A stretch of 64,000 nt of DNA, taken from Datura wrightii (lineage: Eukaryota > Streptophyta > Magnoliopsida > Solanales > Solanaceae). Where the stretch lies: positions 78,937,501-79,001,500 of the forward strand of contig JASDFA010000007.1 in assembly GCA_035772735.1 (NCBI GenBank). Direction: 5' to 3'. The first letter of the stretch is position 1. Each line of letters starts with the position of its first letter. The position numbers and the translations under genes were made by a program. The notes under the pieces are model-generated. The model was given only the letters and a program-made list of their open reading frames with translations. It did not search any database and was not told the DNA's origin. This document shows, one piece after another, positions 1 through 13,319 of the stretch.

Positions 1-1554
1 CTGAACTCTACTGCACGGGTTCTACAATTGACTGAGGTATAACATGGATGTAACCAATCCATGCCGAAGATAACATCAAAATAGGTCATGGATAGCTCTA
101 CTAAATCTGCTGAGGTGTCTTTCTGAAGGATTGTGACAGGGTAATTTCTATATACCCATCGAGGTATAACTGAGTCACCATCTGGAGTAGAGACTAAGAA
201 GGGTTCCTGTAGGATTTTGGGACTGACTTCGAAACTATTTGCAACATAGGACGTTACAAAAGATGAGGTAGCCCCTGGATCTAATAATGAATATAAATCA
301 AGGTGGAATACTTGTAACATACAAGTGACTACATCTGGGTAGACCTCCTTCTCCTGACGAGATGCTTGGGCACAAAATCTGTTTTGGCGCTAACCACCAC
401 CCGCACTAGTAGATGCCCCCTACTGAGATGGGCGTGTTGGTGGAGCTACTGAACTGGAGGCTGGACCTCAGCCCCTATCATGGCCCTGTCTGGCTGCTGG
501 GCAATCTTTAAGTGTATGTCCGGGCTTCCCACCACCCGAACCTACTAAACACTGACCCGTGTTTCTCCTACTACACTTGCCACACTTTGGAATTCTGGAC
601 TCTACGGGCCTACGACCCTAACCTCTAGAGCCTAATGCTCGTCCCCTATGGTCGTGTCTAGACCTGGATGGCACACTCATAGCCGATGGTGCTTGGGCTA
701 AAGATCTCTGGTGGGACAGCTGGCGGTGTCCACCAGGTCTCTGTTGGGAGAATCCGAAGCTATCAGTCCTGGCCCTCTTGGCCTCTCTCTCCCACTCACT
801 CACCTATACCACCTCCATCTACTGGGCGTATAGAACTATCCGGGGAAAGTCAATGTCCCGATGAAGCATCACGGTCTGGAAATCTTTGACCAACTAGTCT
901 GTTATCCCATGCACGAACCGACTTACTCGGGCTCTCTGATCTGTCACCATCTCAGGTGCATACTTGGACAGGCGAGTGAACTCAAAAGCATACTACTGAA
1001 CTGTCATCTTACCTTGCTTCAGGTTCACAAACTTAGCTGCTATAATCTTCCTCATCTCATGAGGGAAGAACCAATCCAGAAATGCGGTATGGAACTCCTC
1101 CCAACTAATAGGGCCTGCTCCAACTGCCTTACTATCCTTCCATTGCTTGAACCAAATATGTGCAACCCTTTCAACTGATACGAGGTTAGATCCGCGCACT
1201 CCTCGCGGATCACCCCCATGATCTAGGTACTCTCTAGAACCTCATCAATAAACTCATGTGGATCCTCGTCCACCTTTGACCCAAGAAACTCCGGAGGGTT
1301 CATCCTCAGAAAATCTCTAACTCTCGCTACTGCCGCATTCCCATTCTGAGGGACATGCGCTACCGCCTGTTGGTTTACTTGGTAGGTCAAGGACTGAGCT
1401 AACATTTATATGGCTGCCCTAAACTCTGCGTGGGCAATCTGCTCGGGTACATGATCCTCGCGGGTTGGTGGGGCCTTCTGGTGCCCATCCCTATTGCCAT
1501 TTTCGTGGCCATTTTTGTTCCCATTCTTCTTTCATTAACTTAGTGAGAAGGCAT
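1..1554 (-). pseudogene. Element F gag and beginning of protease, degenerate
   Basis: Gag coats the element RNA in virus-like particles; protease cleaves the polyprotein. The likely gag start is the ATG at 1554-1552, at the same place as in M, H and N, but a stop follows within a few codons. Recognisable gag blocks are at 1405-1223 (FLRMNPPEFLGSKVDEDP, EFIDE) and 1199-993 (HIWFKQW, ISWEEF, FLDWFFPHEMR), in different frames. The zinc-knuckle stretch is near 620-480. The segment near 340-1 corresponds to the protease region (GMDW-like and NCRTR-like stretches). Several frameshifts and stops make this a dead copy. Confidence 0.8.
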
Positions 1555-1748
1555 GATTCTACAAATGCGTATAGCACGAGTAAGAAGGATAGAGAGATAT
1601 TTCATCGCACAACATAGATCATGAAAGAAGGGGATATTTCCTAAACATCTCATAGTCTCTTCGTCATAAGTGTGGCGCACTACACACCCATGAAAAAGAC
1701 TCTACTTAATGGGGCTTTCAGACACCCTAGGAAACTTCAAGACCTAAT

Positions 1749-1760
1749 ACTCTTATACCA
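1749..1760 (-). promoter_or_regulatory. Primer-binding site of element F, initiator tRNA-Met type, decayed
   Basis: The minus strand reads close to TGGTATCAGAGC, the plant initiator tRNA-Met PBS, with two changes. It lies four bases inside the LTR end, where it is expected. Confidence 0.65.
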
Positions 1761-1764
1761 AATT

Positions 1765-3994
1765 TTTTATGACCCGAACATAGGCCCGGTCGAGACATGG
1801 GATAAAGAACTCCGAGAGGCTCCAAGTCGACCCATGGCATGACCATGAAATCTAAACTCGACATAATCAAACGAAAGTCTAACATATATAATATAGCGGA
1901 AGTATGAAAATATCATAACATCTGAATACATAACACAAGTCTGAAACTGAATACATGCTATGTCTGATAAGCCTCTACTACTAACGAGTTGATGGGAAAA
2001 GACCCTAACTATCTCACTATAGTCTGAAACTGAAAATATTAACTACAACTAATAAAGGGCCCTTGGAAGATGAGGACTCACCAACTGAGACTGGGAGATG
2101 CTAGTATTGAGAGTCTGGCTAATGGCGGGACTGAGCCTCAATATCTGAGATTGTATGATGAAATAATACAACATAGAGTATGCAGTCAGCACGTGGAATG
2201 TACCGAGTATGTAAAGTAAGTAAAACCTCTAAGTAAGTAAAATCAGTGATTATGCATAACCTAAAACATTTCATCATAAGAGTCTGAGAGTAGGGCTTGA
2301 ATGCTATTATCTAAAAACATGATTCTTACATGACTTAGTATCATATCTGAATATTGTATCTGCATCAATTGACCCAAAGCTAAAACTGATTATTCATCAA
2401 TAAAACTGAACATTGGGTCAACCTGCTGAAAACATAATATCATGATTGCTGAACATGCATAACTGAAATCATGAGGAACAATTGGAGACTCGTCTTTTAA
2501 CCGACATTACCACGATAGAGCTTATGTGGTCTCGACTATTACACTCAATTGGAAAGAGCCATCCAAAGCTTTTCCAGAGCTAAGGATGCTACCATGATAT
2601 CGATATCAAGCTGAAGGCCCCTTGGCGCAGGGGAAGCTCACAAAGGAGGTCCCGATAATCTGAACATACCTATGTTGGCATGTGGTTCTAAAGCATAGGT
2701 TTGACTGACCTTTAGCCTACTCGGTGCTAGACACTACTTCCAAAAACATGCATATGCTCTCCATCATTTTTCAACAAAGCTGAACCATCGTCTAGCGACG
2801 AAGCTGACTCATAACATACATGCATATATCTGAAATCATAACATGAGGAGCCTTCGGATCAAACCATACCACAAGCTGAAAAAAATAGTGGGAGTCTATA
2901 CTCCAAAACCATGTGGTAAGCTAATACATTAACTCTAGATAAATTATGAAGCATACTTGATCATATAGGCTTTCCCAATACTTAAACATGCGTGACATAA
3001 AATTGATCTTACATGGACATGGGTAATTCAAAATCATACTCTCATGCTATACATCTCATCATGTTTGAATACATATATCATAGATGTCAAATTTCAAGAA
3101 CTTCCATGGACGGGCATCATAATTTGTAAAAGTTGAAAACAAGATTTGTAATTGAAAACATTGTAAAATATGCCCATTAATCATAATTCAACATTAGAAA
3201 CATGCATAGATCATACCCATGATTGATACTTAGAGAATTCACATGTTGGGTTAAAACCCGATAGATTCATCACATTAGAATTTTCATGCAATTGAAGATG
3301 GATTGGGCATGGGTATGGATGAATACCCCCATTAATAACCCTACATACCTGGAAGAATCTGATTATACAATCCTCTTGAAGGCCCAATGGAAATTTAGGA
3401 AAGAACTAGATGAATCTAAGCTTGATCACCTTAAGAGCTTCTAGATTTGCATGCATGGTAGAGAATAGGCTTAGAAGGAGCTTAACCCTGTTAAAACACC
3501 CTTTTCTGATCTTAAAACGACGTAGTATAGGTATTAGGAACTTAGGAATTATGGAAAAGCCCTTAATAAATTCACAGGGAAAAATGCACTGCTAGTCCCA
3601 ACGAAGGACTGGATGACTCATCCCTTGCACCACGACTCGTGATCTGCTTCTCATGGTCAGCACTGACAATTTATCTCTGAGGGTCACCACGAGGGTCCCC
3701 TGCACCCAACGACTCGTTGTGGCTGAGTCGTGACCAACACTGCCCAAATCCTTACCTTAATATCAATCTCCTAACCACAACCCACTTGACGATCCGTGGC
3801 GATGACCACAACTCATGGTCTCACCCATGGTTAGCCCCCAAGCCAAAAATCCAACCAAATCCCCACGAGTTACTTAACGACTCGTGGTGCACCTCACGGG
3901 TCACTGGACGAGTCGTCCGATGACCTAGTACAAAAAATCCTATTTTCTCTATTTCAACTCTCATATCTGATCTTAGGTCTTCCAGGGTATTACA
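1765..3994 (-). repeat. 5' LTR of element F
   Basis: About 2.23 kb. On the minus strand it begins with TGTAATACCC (plus-strand GGGTATTACA ending at 3994). It ends at 1765, where the usual terminal TGTCATGACCC of the sister copies has decayed to TTTTATGACCC. The 3600-3920 part is rich in ACGACTCGT/ACGAGTCGT half-palindromes shared with the LTRs of M, H, Y, N and X. No protein-coding frame in it is credible. Confidence 0.78.
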
Positions 3995-5060
3995 TTATTG
4001 CACTTTGCTTGAAGCTTGGTACGTTCTTTGTCTAAGCTTTTCAATGATGTCAAAAGGAGAAAATTCGTTAATAGGTTTGGGTGTCTTAGTCTCAATTGTG
4101 TAAAAGTCTAGTCTCAACTTTGGAAAAGTCTTCAAATGTTTGTCATTAACAAAAATGGGAAATTTCTTAAGAGCAGTAGTATGTATGTATTGATGATTGA
4201 TAAAATGTGTACTAGGTTCACTATATAATTAAATGTATCTCTTTTCTTCTACAGGTAAACCAAGTAAAAAGTAGTCTACAAAAGAAAAGAGGACAAGTCG
4301 GAAAAATGTGTAGAAGTAGAAAAAAGGAAGAGCCGTTTGCGTGTGAAGAAAAACAAGAAAAGAGAAGGAAATCACTTTCCTTCTAGGAGACCAAAACCTA
4401 AAAGAGATGATAAAGGAAAATCAATGTTGCACAAGGATTATGCAAGATAGGCTATGTGTGCTAGAAAAAGATTATACAAGAGCCTATATATAGTCTATCA
4501 AATCAAAAGAAGAAGGCTCAATGATTGCACGAGAGAAACACTAGATTATTCTTGAAGCAATTATCGTGAGAGAGTTTGTATTACAATAGATTACTTAGGA
4601 GAGTTAGTTTATTGATTCTAGTGAAAAGAATTCTTGGAGTAACATTATTGTTAGGAGAGTGTTAGTCAGTTCTATCTCGGGGTGTGAGTTCAGAACAATT
4701 TCATTTATTAGAGCTAATCAGTGAGTGTGAGGTAAGAAAGTTAGTCCTATGATTATAGAGTTGTAATCTAAAATAGCTGTTGGTATTTAATAAAAGTCCT
4801 ATCTAATAGGTCGTATTTTTCTACTCCCTTGAGCAAGGAGGGTTTTCATGAAAAACTTATGTGTGCATATGTTGGTAACATTAGTTCATGAAAGTAGACT
4901 GAACTTAGTTCATTAGTTTAGTGCATTATTGGATGGTGATTATTTCACAAATCACCCATGCTATAGCCCCAATTGTTAAGGTAAGATTTTATCATTGTTT
5001 TGTGTAGAATTCTAGAGGTTAACGCCATTGATAATTTCTATGAACCTTGAAATACTTAGA
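3995..5060 (+). repeat. Possible decayed Ty1/copia 3' end and LTR
   Basis: No gene seen. A purine-rich stretch near 4052-4066 (AAAAGGAGAAAATTC) is followed by an LTR-like region with TATATATAG near 4496, AATAAA at 4789-4794 and a CTCCCTTGAGCAAGGAG near-palindrome near 4825. This succession resembles a polypurine tract plus LTR of plant copia elements. I cannot define both ends or a TSD, so this is a tentative call; it could be ordinary AT-rich intergenic DNA. Confidence 0.3.
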
Positions 5061-5106
5061 TATTCAAGAATCCTTCAAGAATATCCACAAGAATAGAGTT
5101 AGGATT

Positions 5107-5640
5107 CACTACAACATTATGCATATATATCTAAAGTATGTCGTAGCTAAATATAAAAGATTTTTTGGCTAAACATTTTTGCCATCATAATCTTTTTTGT
5201 AGCTATCTAGAAGTAGCATAATTAAAAGTTAGCTACAAACTTTAACATTTCGTGGCTAAGGACGAATACCTATTGCTACAAGAATTTCTGTGATGTGGCT
5301 GTATTGAAAAAAAAAATAAAAATGCCACAAAAATATATAATTATAGATAATAGTTAATTTCTTGCCATGACAAGTCTACCTTATAGCTATATTTTATACT
5401 TTAACCATAAAACATATTATTGTGGCAAAAGAAATAATTATTTTGCCTCAAAAATTTAAATATGTAGTTGTATGTTTAGCTATAGATTTATTTTTTCATA
5501 GCTATAAATAGTCACAATATTTGGAATAGATTTTTGTAATTATATTTTATTTTGACTAAATTTTATTATTACATTTTAATTTTATTGACCAATTTAATTA
5601 GTGACAATAAATGTTTCCATCACAGATGATCATTAATTTT
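5107..5640. repeat. Possible CACTA-type terminal segment
   Basis: CACTACAAC at 5107-5115 is followed by repeated GTAGCTA, TGGCTAA and TAGCTACAA motifs in both orientations over about 170 bases. That is the usual pattern of CACTA transposon subterminal repeats. No matching GTTGTAGTG end was found before 6241, so the copy is truncated or the call is wrong. Confidence 0.28.
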
Positions 5641-6120
5641 TTTAAAATTCTCAAATATTTCATATTAATTCATATTTTATGAAAACTAGAAGCATAATAA
5701 GCTTTGAATGTCACCTATTTCATACAATGTTATTTGAATAATTCCAAACGATAACTTTAATCTATAAAATTTTAAAGATCCACATTAGAAAACATCTCTA
5801 AGTATTTTATATAGGGATAGGAGATGTAGATCCTATTGCGTTCAAGGATGAAATAGTTTCACTCTTTGCATCAAGGTTGAATTCTGGATCTTCTTGCATC
5901 CAAGAATTAAAATGCACCTTGCAAATTCAAAAGAAACAATAATCAACATAGAAAAATAAGCACATCTAAGAGAAATTTTAATGCAAAATACAAGTTTAAT
6001 TTGTAAAATTGCTAATAGAACTTCAACGAGAATCAATAGGTCAGTAAAGCAGTATGTAGCTCTCAATTGCCTCTTATGAACACCAAACCCTTACTTTTTT
6101 CAACTTGTGCTCTCTCTATC
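5641..6120. other. AT-rich stretch with no recognisable feature
   Basis: A minus-strand open frame of 74 codons at 5842-6066 has no recognisable motif and biased hydrophobic content typical of AT-rich chance frames. It probably includes the 5' untranslated part of the LINE whose ORF1 starts near 6121, but nothing proves this. Confidence 0.3.
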
Positions 6121-6241
6121 ATGGCCGAGTTGACCACTAGTCAATCACCAGGTACGCTTGTAGCTAGGTTTCTTTATTACCTTTAGAATAGCCCATCATA
6201 GTATCGGCATTGTTGCCTAACCTTAATTTTGCTAATGCTGT
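6121..6241 (+). pseudogene. LINE ORF1, N-terminal piece, split from its remainder by 46 kb
   Basis: An ATG at 6121 opens a short frame that runs into stops. A second frame from about 6207 ends with PNLNFANA at 6239. It rejoins in phase with AIKQHYYLATKPT starting at 52720 once the intervening 6242-52719 insertion and one TSD copy are removed. That sequence is typical of the linker before the DUF4283 domain in plant L1 ORF1 proteins. There is a frameshift between the putative start and this block. Confidence 0.6.
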
Positions 6242-7049
6242 TGTCACGAACCAAACATAGGCTCTGATCGAGACACGGGACAAAGAACTCCGAGAGGCTC
6301 CAAGTCGACCCATGGCATAATCATAGCATAACACTAGCAAGATAACAACTAACAAAATCATAATTGAGTATAAGCTAACTGAAAGAGTTTAGTCAAAATC
6401 AAAGTATATAGTCTATTAAAACTCTGAATCATAAGTTGAATCTGTCTATACATGTCTGAAAGCCTCTACTACACTAATGAGCTGCTAGGACAAGTCCTCA
6501 GCTAACTCTTAAAGTTTGAAACTGAAATAAAGCAGAAATAGGGAAAATCATAAATCTTGTCCTCGGGAGATGAGGACTCACCACAGTCAACTGAGATGGG
6601 AATAGAGCGTGTCTAACCGCAAGGCCGAGTCTAGAAACCTGGATCTACATCATAAAATGATATAACACATAAAGTATGAAGTCAGTACATGGAATGTACC
6701 GAGTATGCGGAAAATATAAAGGGACTAAACATGCAAGTATACTCGGAGGAAGTAAACTGAGTACATCACTAAACATATAACTGAACTGAAATACAATAAC
6801 CCTGTCTGAGAAATATAAATATTAAAATGATGCTTTTATTTGAAAACATTTAATAAAGTATAATCATACTGATGCATAAGGGTGAAGCTGAAACTGATAT
6901 TGTACACTATACTGATTAACTACTGACAACTGCGACTGAATTCTACCAAGACTGATTTGAACTAAAGTCTGAGACTATACGGAGCTGATCTAAAACTGAA
7001 AGTGTAAACTAAGGGAGACGTTCTCTACTATTGAGAATCCCTAACTGAA

Positions 7050-9598
7050 TGTCATGACCCGAATGGGGATCCGGATCGTAGACACGGGACAAGGGACCCC
7101 GAGAGACCCAAAGTCGACCCATGGCATAAGCTTTCAACTAACTCATTTCATAATCATGAAGAAGACATAAATATAGACTTAGCGGAAGTCTCATACAATG
7201 GAACATCAGAACAACATCTGAAGCTATACATACATAAGTCTAGAAGCCTCTAGTCTAGACGAGTTGATGGGACAAGGCCCCATCTAACTCCACAAAAACA
7301 TGAAACTGAAACAAAATGAAATCGAGGGTCTAATCCTCCAAAGATGAGGACTCACCAGTCTCGAGCTGATAAGGACTCTATAAAACTGCTTAAAATCGGG
7401 GCTGGAGCTGCGAGCCGGGTCCTGTATCATGAAATGATACAATATAGAAAATCTGCGGTCAGTACGTTGAATGTACCAAGTATGCAAGGTAAGTAAAACC
7501 GCCTTAGTAAGTGAATCATATAAAACATTTCATGCATATCATACGCTTTCAGCATGAGAGGAAGGGCATACATGCATTCTCTCTAAAATCATAATCTTAT
7601 CATAACTTGACCATGCATAGCTTTATAAACATCATGACTGATTCGAATAACTCAATGCTGAAACACAACATTTATATTAAAAGCTGAACAATGAGTCCAT
7701 CCTTACTTTTAGAACATGCATGAGTAAAGTAGTCACCATGAGTAATGAATATGCAAATCTAAATAGTATAGACAGTGGGCGACTCGTAACTTAACCGATA
7801 TACTACGATAGAGCTTATGTGGTCCTGACAATCACACTAAAGTTGGCAGAGCTGTCCAAAACCTTTCCAGGGCTAAGGATGCTACCATGATATCGATATC
7901 AAGCTCAAAGGGCCACTCAGCTGGGTCACAAGGGAGGTCCCAATAATATAACAGTATCAACCTACATGGGCGCGTAGTTCTGGGGCATAGGGTGACCGAC
8001 CCTTAACCCGCTCAGTGCTGGACTCTTCTAACAAAAACATGCAATGCTCTACATCATATATAACGAAGCTCAACATCATCTATTGATGAAGCTCAATATG
8101 AGATCATGCATAATTCAACATCATATGAAACGAAGCTCAACATTGTTTATTAACACAGCTCATTAATGAAATCATGCATAGACTCAACATTATATGAAAA
8201 TGAAGCTCAATATTATCCTTTGACAAAGCTCAATAACGACATACATCTCAATTACGAATTCATGCATATGAGAAGCTTTATTTTGAAACATACCAAACGC
8301 TCAAGTATGAATGGGAGCATCTACTCCAAATCATGCGGTAAGCTATATGTGGGAATATCTAACTCAACATACCACAAGCTAGAAATTTATGAAATTTGGA
8401 AGGATTCACTCTAAACCTTGTGGTAAGCTTATTTCGGGAGAATCATCATTTTAGATCAACATGTGGGCATTGCCCAAAGCTTTATCAAACTTAGATCTAC
8501 TCAATTCATTTTGAAAACAACATCATAGTCATGTGTAGCTTTAGAAACATGATTTACATCATCAAATCTCATCATCATCATAATACATTCAACATCATTC
8601 TCTTTTTTCATGAACTTCTCATCCATGGGCATTCAAATTTCATAATTTAGAAATCACAATTTGGATTGAAAACAATTTAAAATATGCCCAAGCTTCACAA
8701 TTCATCAATATAAATATAATCTAATCTTACCCATGTATAGAGATTGAAGAATTATGCAATTGGGTAGAAACCCCATACTTGATCATAGGTAATTCATCAT
8801 GTTTTGATAGAAATTGGGCATGGGTGTGGAAGGAGGCACCCACTAATAGCCTTACATACCTGGGAATCGTGAATTCTAACACCCTCTAATTGCCCAAGCT
8901 GAGATTCTAATGGAAACCTTGAGATTTTGCCTTGAATCACCTCTTCAATCCTTCAAACTTGCATGCATGGGAAGAATAACTTAGAGTAGGCTTTTCCACT
9001 ATCGAAACCCCTCAAAACTAGCCTTAAACAACGTTGTATAGGGCCTTAGGACTAGGAAATGACAAAAATGCCCTTACTGAATTCACTGAAAACTGGTCAC
9101 TGGACTAATCAATGGATGAACCAATGGGTCATTAGAGGATACCATGACCCGTGGTATCTGCCCGTGCTATGCACTGCCCCAGCCATCCCTCGGATTCAAA
9201 CCATGGAAAAACAGGATGACTCGTCCTAGGGTTCTATGGGTCGTTCAATCATTCATTATTTCCCTCTTCTGAAACTCTGCACTTCTATTCAACGAGCCTC
9301 ACCACGACTCATTGTAAGCCACGACAACTTGTGGTTTCCATCCATCGTCTCCACTATGAAGGTCCACTGCCTTACCACGACTCCAGACAACAAGCCGTCT
9401 TTTCTCATAATGGGTCATTGTAACACTCATTATTACCACTGCCATCAGGCCTAACTTCTTAACATGGCTTCCTACAACAGCCCGTGGTTACGTACCACAT
9501 GTCGTTGTTCCTCTCGTCCTGCAACCTTTTCCCTAAATTTCTGCAATTTTGCATTTTAGCTTCTCGGGTCTACTCCTAGACACTTCCGGGGTATTAAA
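7050..9598 (-). repeat. 3' LTR of element M
   Basis: About 2549 bp. The left edge TGTCATGACCC is the LTR 3' terminus on the minus strand; the right edge is GGGGTATTAAA, a decayed form of GGGGTATTACA. It is collinear with 14485-18637 once S1 is removed (2549 versus about 2547 bp). Region 9100-9520 carries the ACGACTCGT-type half-palindromes. Confidence 0.85.
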
Positions 9599-9610
9599 AT
9601 ATCTCCCCAT
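9599..9610 (-). promoter_or_regulatory. Polypurine tract of element M
   Basis: The minus strand reads ATGGGGAGATAT directly against the 3' LTR start. It is the second-strand primer site and matches the PPTs of H, X and N. Confidence 0.75.
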
Positions 9611-9844
9611 TGAGAACATTCGTCCTTGAATGTTAGAAACAAGCAGAAAATAGAAACCTGAAATTTTCATATGCAAATACTGATTATTTAAATCGAAAAT
9701 TGATGGAATGACTACGTCCAAAAAGAACTACATATCTGAACTGAATACAGGCATCACATACATCTATCACAACATAAATCAAACTTGCACACATGAATTG
9801 AACATGGAAACTGATTAGAGAATTAGGGAAAAAAAACTGATACC

Positions 9845-12800
9845 TCAAATTGAAACTGAGCCGGTAGGGAACAAGTGGGGGTATTGAGCCGTTATAGCCG
9901 CTTCGGCTTCCTACATAGCTCCCTCAACATGCTGATTTCCCTATAGCACCTTCACCGAAGCTATTTCTTTGTTCCTCAGCCTTCAAACCTGGCGATCCAA
10001 TATTGCAACTAGAATTTCCTCATAACTGAGGTTACCTACCACCCTAACGCTTTCCACTGGGACAACTAAAGATGGATCGCCCAAGCACTTTTTCAAGCGC
10101 GACACATGAAACACAAGATGTACTGAAGATAACTTTGACGGCAAGTCCAACTCGTACGCTACCTTACCAGCTCTTCTCATAACTCGATAAGGACCAATAT
10201 AGTGGGGACTGAGTTTTCCTTTCTTTCTAAACCGCATGACTCCCTTCATGGGAGATACCTTCAGAAATACCCAATCGTCTACCTCAAACTCCAAATCTCT
10301 TCTCCTCACATCAGCATATGATTTTTGACGACTCTGAGCGGTCTTCAGCCCATCCTTATCAACCGAACCTTTACCATGGCCTCATGAACCGAATAAGGTC
10401 CTATCATGGATGCCTCACTAACCTCAAACCATCCGATGGGCGATCTACACCTCCGCCCATAAAGAGCCTCGAACAGTGCAATTTGGATACTGGAGTGGTA
10501 GCTATTATTGTAAGCAAACTTGATCAAGGGAAAGTGATCATCCCAACCACCTTCAAAATCCATCACACAGGCTCTCAACATTTCCTCGAGAGTCTGGATT
10601 GTTCGCTCCACCGGATCGTCTATTTGCAGATGAAAGGCTGTACTAAGCTTAACTTGAGTCCCAAGTCCCTTTTGAAAAGAACGCAAAAATTGAGAGGTAA
10701 ACTGGGTACTTCGGTCTGAAATAATAGGCAAGGGCACTCCATGAATTCAAACCAACTCCCGAATATACAATTTGGCATAATCATCCACTGAATCTATGGT
10801 TTTGACCAGAAGAAAGTATGCGGCCTTGGTCAACCTGTCTACCACCACCCAAATAGAATCATAGTGTCGGCGAGTATGAGGTAGGCCTGTAATGAAATCC
10901 ATATTAATCTCTTCCCACATCCAAGTGGGAATTCTAATATCCTGAAGTATGCTTCCCAGCCTGTGATGTTCGACCTTCACTTGTTGACAGTTCGGGCAAT
11001 TGGCTACAAATTCTGCTATATCCTTCTTCATGCTGAGGTGGCGATCGGCAGTGTCCCAAAGCATCATAACGATGTGCGTTAGAGCGTTATGGTTGCCAAT
11101 AAAGATATCTTCCACCAATATATTTCTCGCAAGTCATGATACATCTTGGTGGATCTCGGATGGATGGAATATCTGGTACGATGTGCCTCATGCAATATCT
11201 AGTCCCTCAAATTATCGACATCTGGAACACATAGATGACCCTGGTATTGTAGCACACGATCTCCCCCTTGGGAGAAAACCTCCACCTTTTGACTCCGCAC
11301 CTCTTCCTTCAGCTTCCTCAAAATCAGATCCTCATCTTGCCTAGACTTGACATCAACCACCAAGGACGATTTCGATCCGTTTTGCACAATAATGCCACCA
11401 TCAATCGAGTCGACTAATCTAACTCCCAACCTTGCTGGTCGATGGACATCTTTCACCAACTCCTTCTTTACCTCATCCATATGAGACACAATCTCTATAG
11501 AGAGCCTGCTAAGCGTATCCACAACCACATTAGCCTTGCCTGGATGGTAAAGGACACTCATGTCGTAGTCCTTAGTAACTCCAACCATCTCCTTTGCTGA
11601 AGATGATATCTTTCTGCATGAACACATATCGCAAGCTCTTGTGATTCGTGAATACTTCCACATGGACCCCATACAAGTAATGCCACCATATCTTCAATGC
11701 AAACACCACCGCAGCCAATTCAAGATCATGGGTCGAGTAGTTCATTTCGTGGATTTTCAACTGTCTCGAGGCATAACCTATCACTTTCCCATGCTACATC
11801 AACAAACACCCGAGTCTGACTCGTGAAGCATCACAATACACCACCAAACCATCGGTACCCTCAGGTAGGGTCAACACTAGTGCTAAAGTGAGTTGGGCCT
11901 TCAACAACTGGAAGCTTTTCTCACAAGCCTCCGACTATTGAAACTTCACTTTCTTCTGAGTCAAATTGGTCAATGGTGCAGAAATAGATGAAGAACCCTC
12001 CACAAATCTCCGATAGTAACCTGCTAAGCCCAAAAAAGCTCCTTATGTCTGATGGGTTCACTGGTCTGGGCCAATTCTTTACCGCTTTGATCTTTTGAGA
12101 ATCTATGTTTATGCCCTCACTTGATACCACATGGCCTAGAAATGCCACCGAGTCCAACCAAAACTCATATTTGCTAAACTTTGCATACAACTGACGATCC
12201 TTGAGGGTCTAAAGCACTACTCTCAAGTGAGCGGCATGCTCCTCCTCGTTCCGAGTGTATATAAGGATGTCATCGATGAACACAATCACGAACATGTCCA
12301 AATATTCCTTTAACACCTTGTTCATTAGAGCCATAAAATTTGCAGGGGCGTTGATTAGTCCAAAAAACATAACAATAAATTTGTAGTGACCATACCGAGT
12401 CCTGAAAGCGGTTTTTGGGATGTCACTCTCCTGAATCTTGAGCTGGTGATACCCAGATCTGAGATCAATCTTGGAGAAACACTTGGAACCCTAAAGTTGG
12501 TAAAACAAATCATTGATCCTGGTAAAGGATACCTGTTCTTGACAGTGACCTTGTTCAACTGTCGATAGTCAATGCACATCCGAAGCGAACCATCCTTCTT
12601 CCGGACAAATAACAATAGTGCACTCCATGGAGACTTACTCGGCCTAATAAAGCCCTTATCTAACAGGTCCTTCAACTGATCCTTCAACTCTTTTATCTCG
12701 GCTGGAGCCATTCTGTATGGTGGAATAGATATAGGTTACATGTCAGGAAGAAGATCTATACCGAAATCAATCTCCCGCTCGGGAGGGACACCTGGAAAAT

Positions 12801-13319
12801 CATCAGGAAAGACCTCTAGATACTCACGTACTACTGGTACGGACTGGATAGTCGAGGTCTCAGACTCCATGCCCTTAACCCTAACTAGATGGTACATGCA
12901 ACCCTTAGAAATCATCTTTCTAGCCTTAAGGTAGGAAATAAATCGACCTACAAGCACAACTGAACTACCCTTCCATTCTCACATTGGCTCACCAGGAAAT
13001 CTGAGCTCTACTAACTAGGTTCTACAATTAACTGAAGCATAGCATGCAAAGAGCCAATCCATGTTGAGAATAACATCAAAATCGGTCATGGATAACTCTA
13101 TCAAGTCTGATGAGGTGACCTTATGAAGGACTGAGATGGGCAACCTCTATACACCTGTCTATCTATAACTGAGTCACCTACTGGAGTAGAAACTAAGAAG
13201 GGCTCTAATAAGATATCGGGGCTGACTTCGAAGCTATTGGTTATATATGGTGTCACAAAAGATAGGGTAGCCCCCGGATCTAGAAAAGCATACACATCAA
13301 CATGAAAAACTCTCAACAT
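9845..13319 (-). pseudogene. Element M pol: protease, RT, RNase H, integrase, chromodomain
   Basis: Minus-strand blocks in order. Protease starts near 13319 (LDPGATLSFVTPY) and continues to about 12736. RT runs 12711-11950 with LDKGFIRPSKSPW, RMCIDYRQLNKV and the catalytic FIDD at 12280-12269. RNase H is near 11784-11572 (THDLELAAVVFALKIW). Integrase covers 11118-10345, with a CPNC zinc motif, MDFITGL, a second aspartate in IISDRSTQFTS and the glutamate block ERTIQTLEEMLRAC. The C-terminal barrel and chromodomain end at 9845 (MKGVMRFRKKGKLSP, SYEEILV). Frames change repeatedly (for example near 12530 and 13120), so no functional polyprotein can be made. Confidence 0.88.

Larger units (their letters stand above)
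1..3994 (-). mobile_element. Element F: 5' part of a minus-strand Ty3/gypsy chromovirus, runs off the left edge
   Basis: Read on the minus strand, the order is LTR, primer-binding site, gag, then the start of protease, as in a 5' gypsy end. The sequence matches the gag and protease parts of elements M and N in this window, which carry full pol genes, so F is placed in the same Tekay/Del-like chromovirus group by similarity. The rest of pol and the 3' LTR lie left of base 1. The LTR outer end at 3994 is followed by TTATT, but the partner TSD is outside the window. Confidence 0.8.

Noticed and set aside
10318..10719. 133-codon plus-strand frame over M integrase
   Set aside because: Antisense shadow of the integrase; the same shadow recurs over the integrases of H, Y and N.
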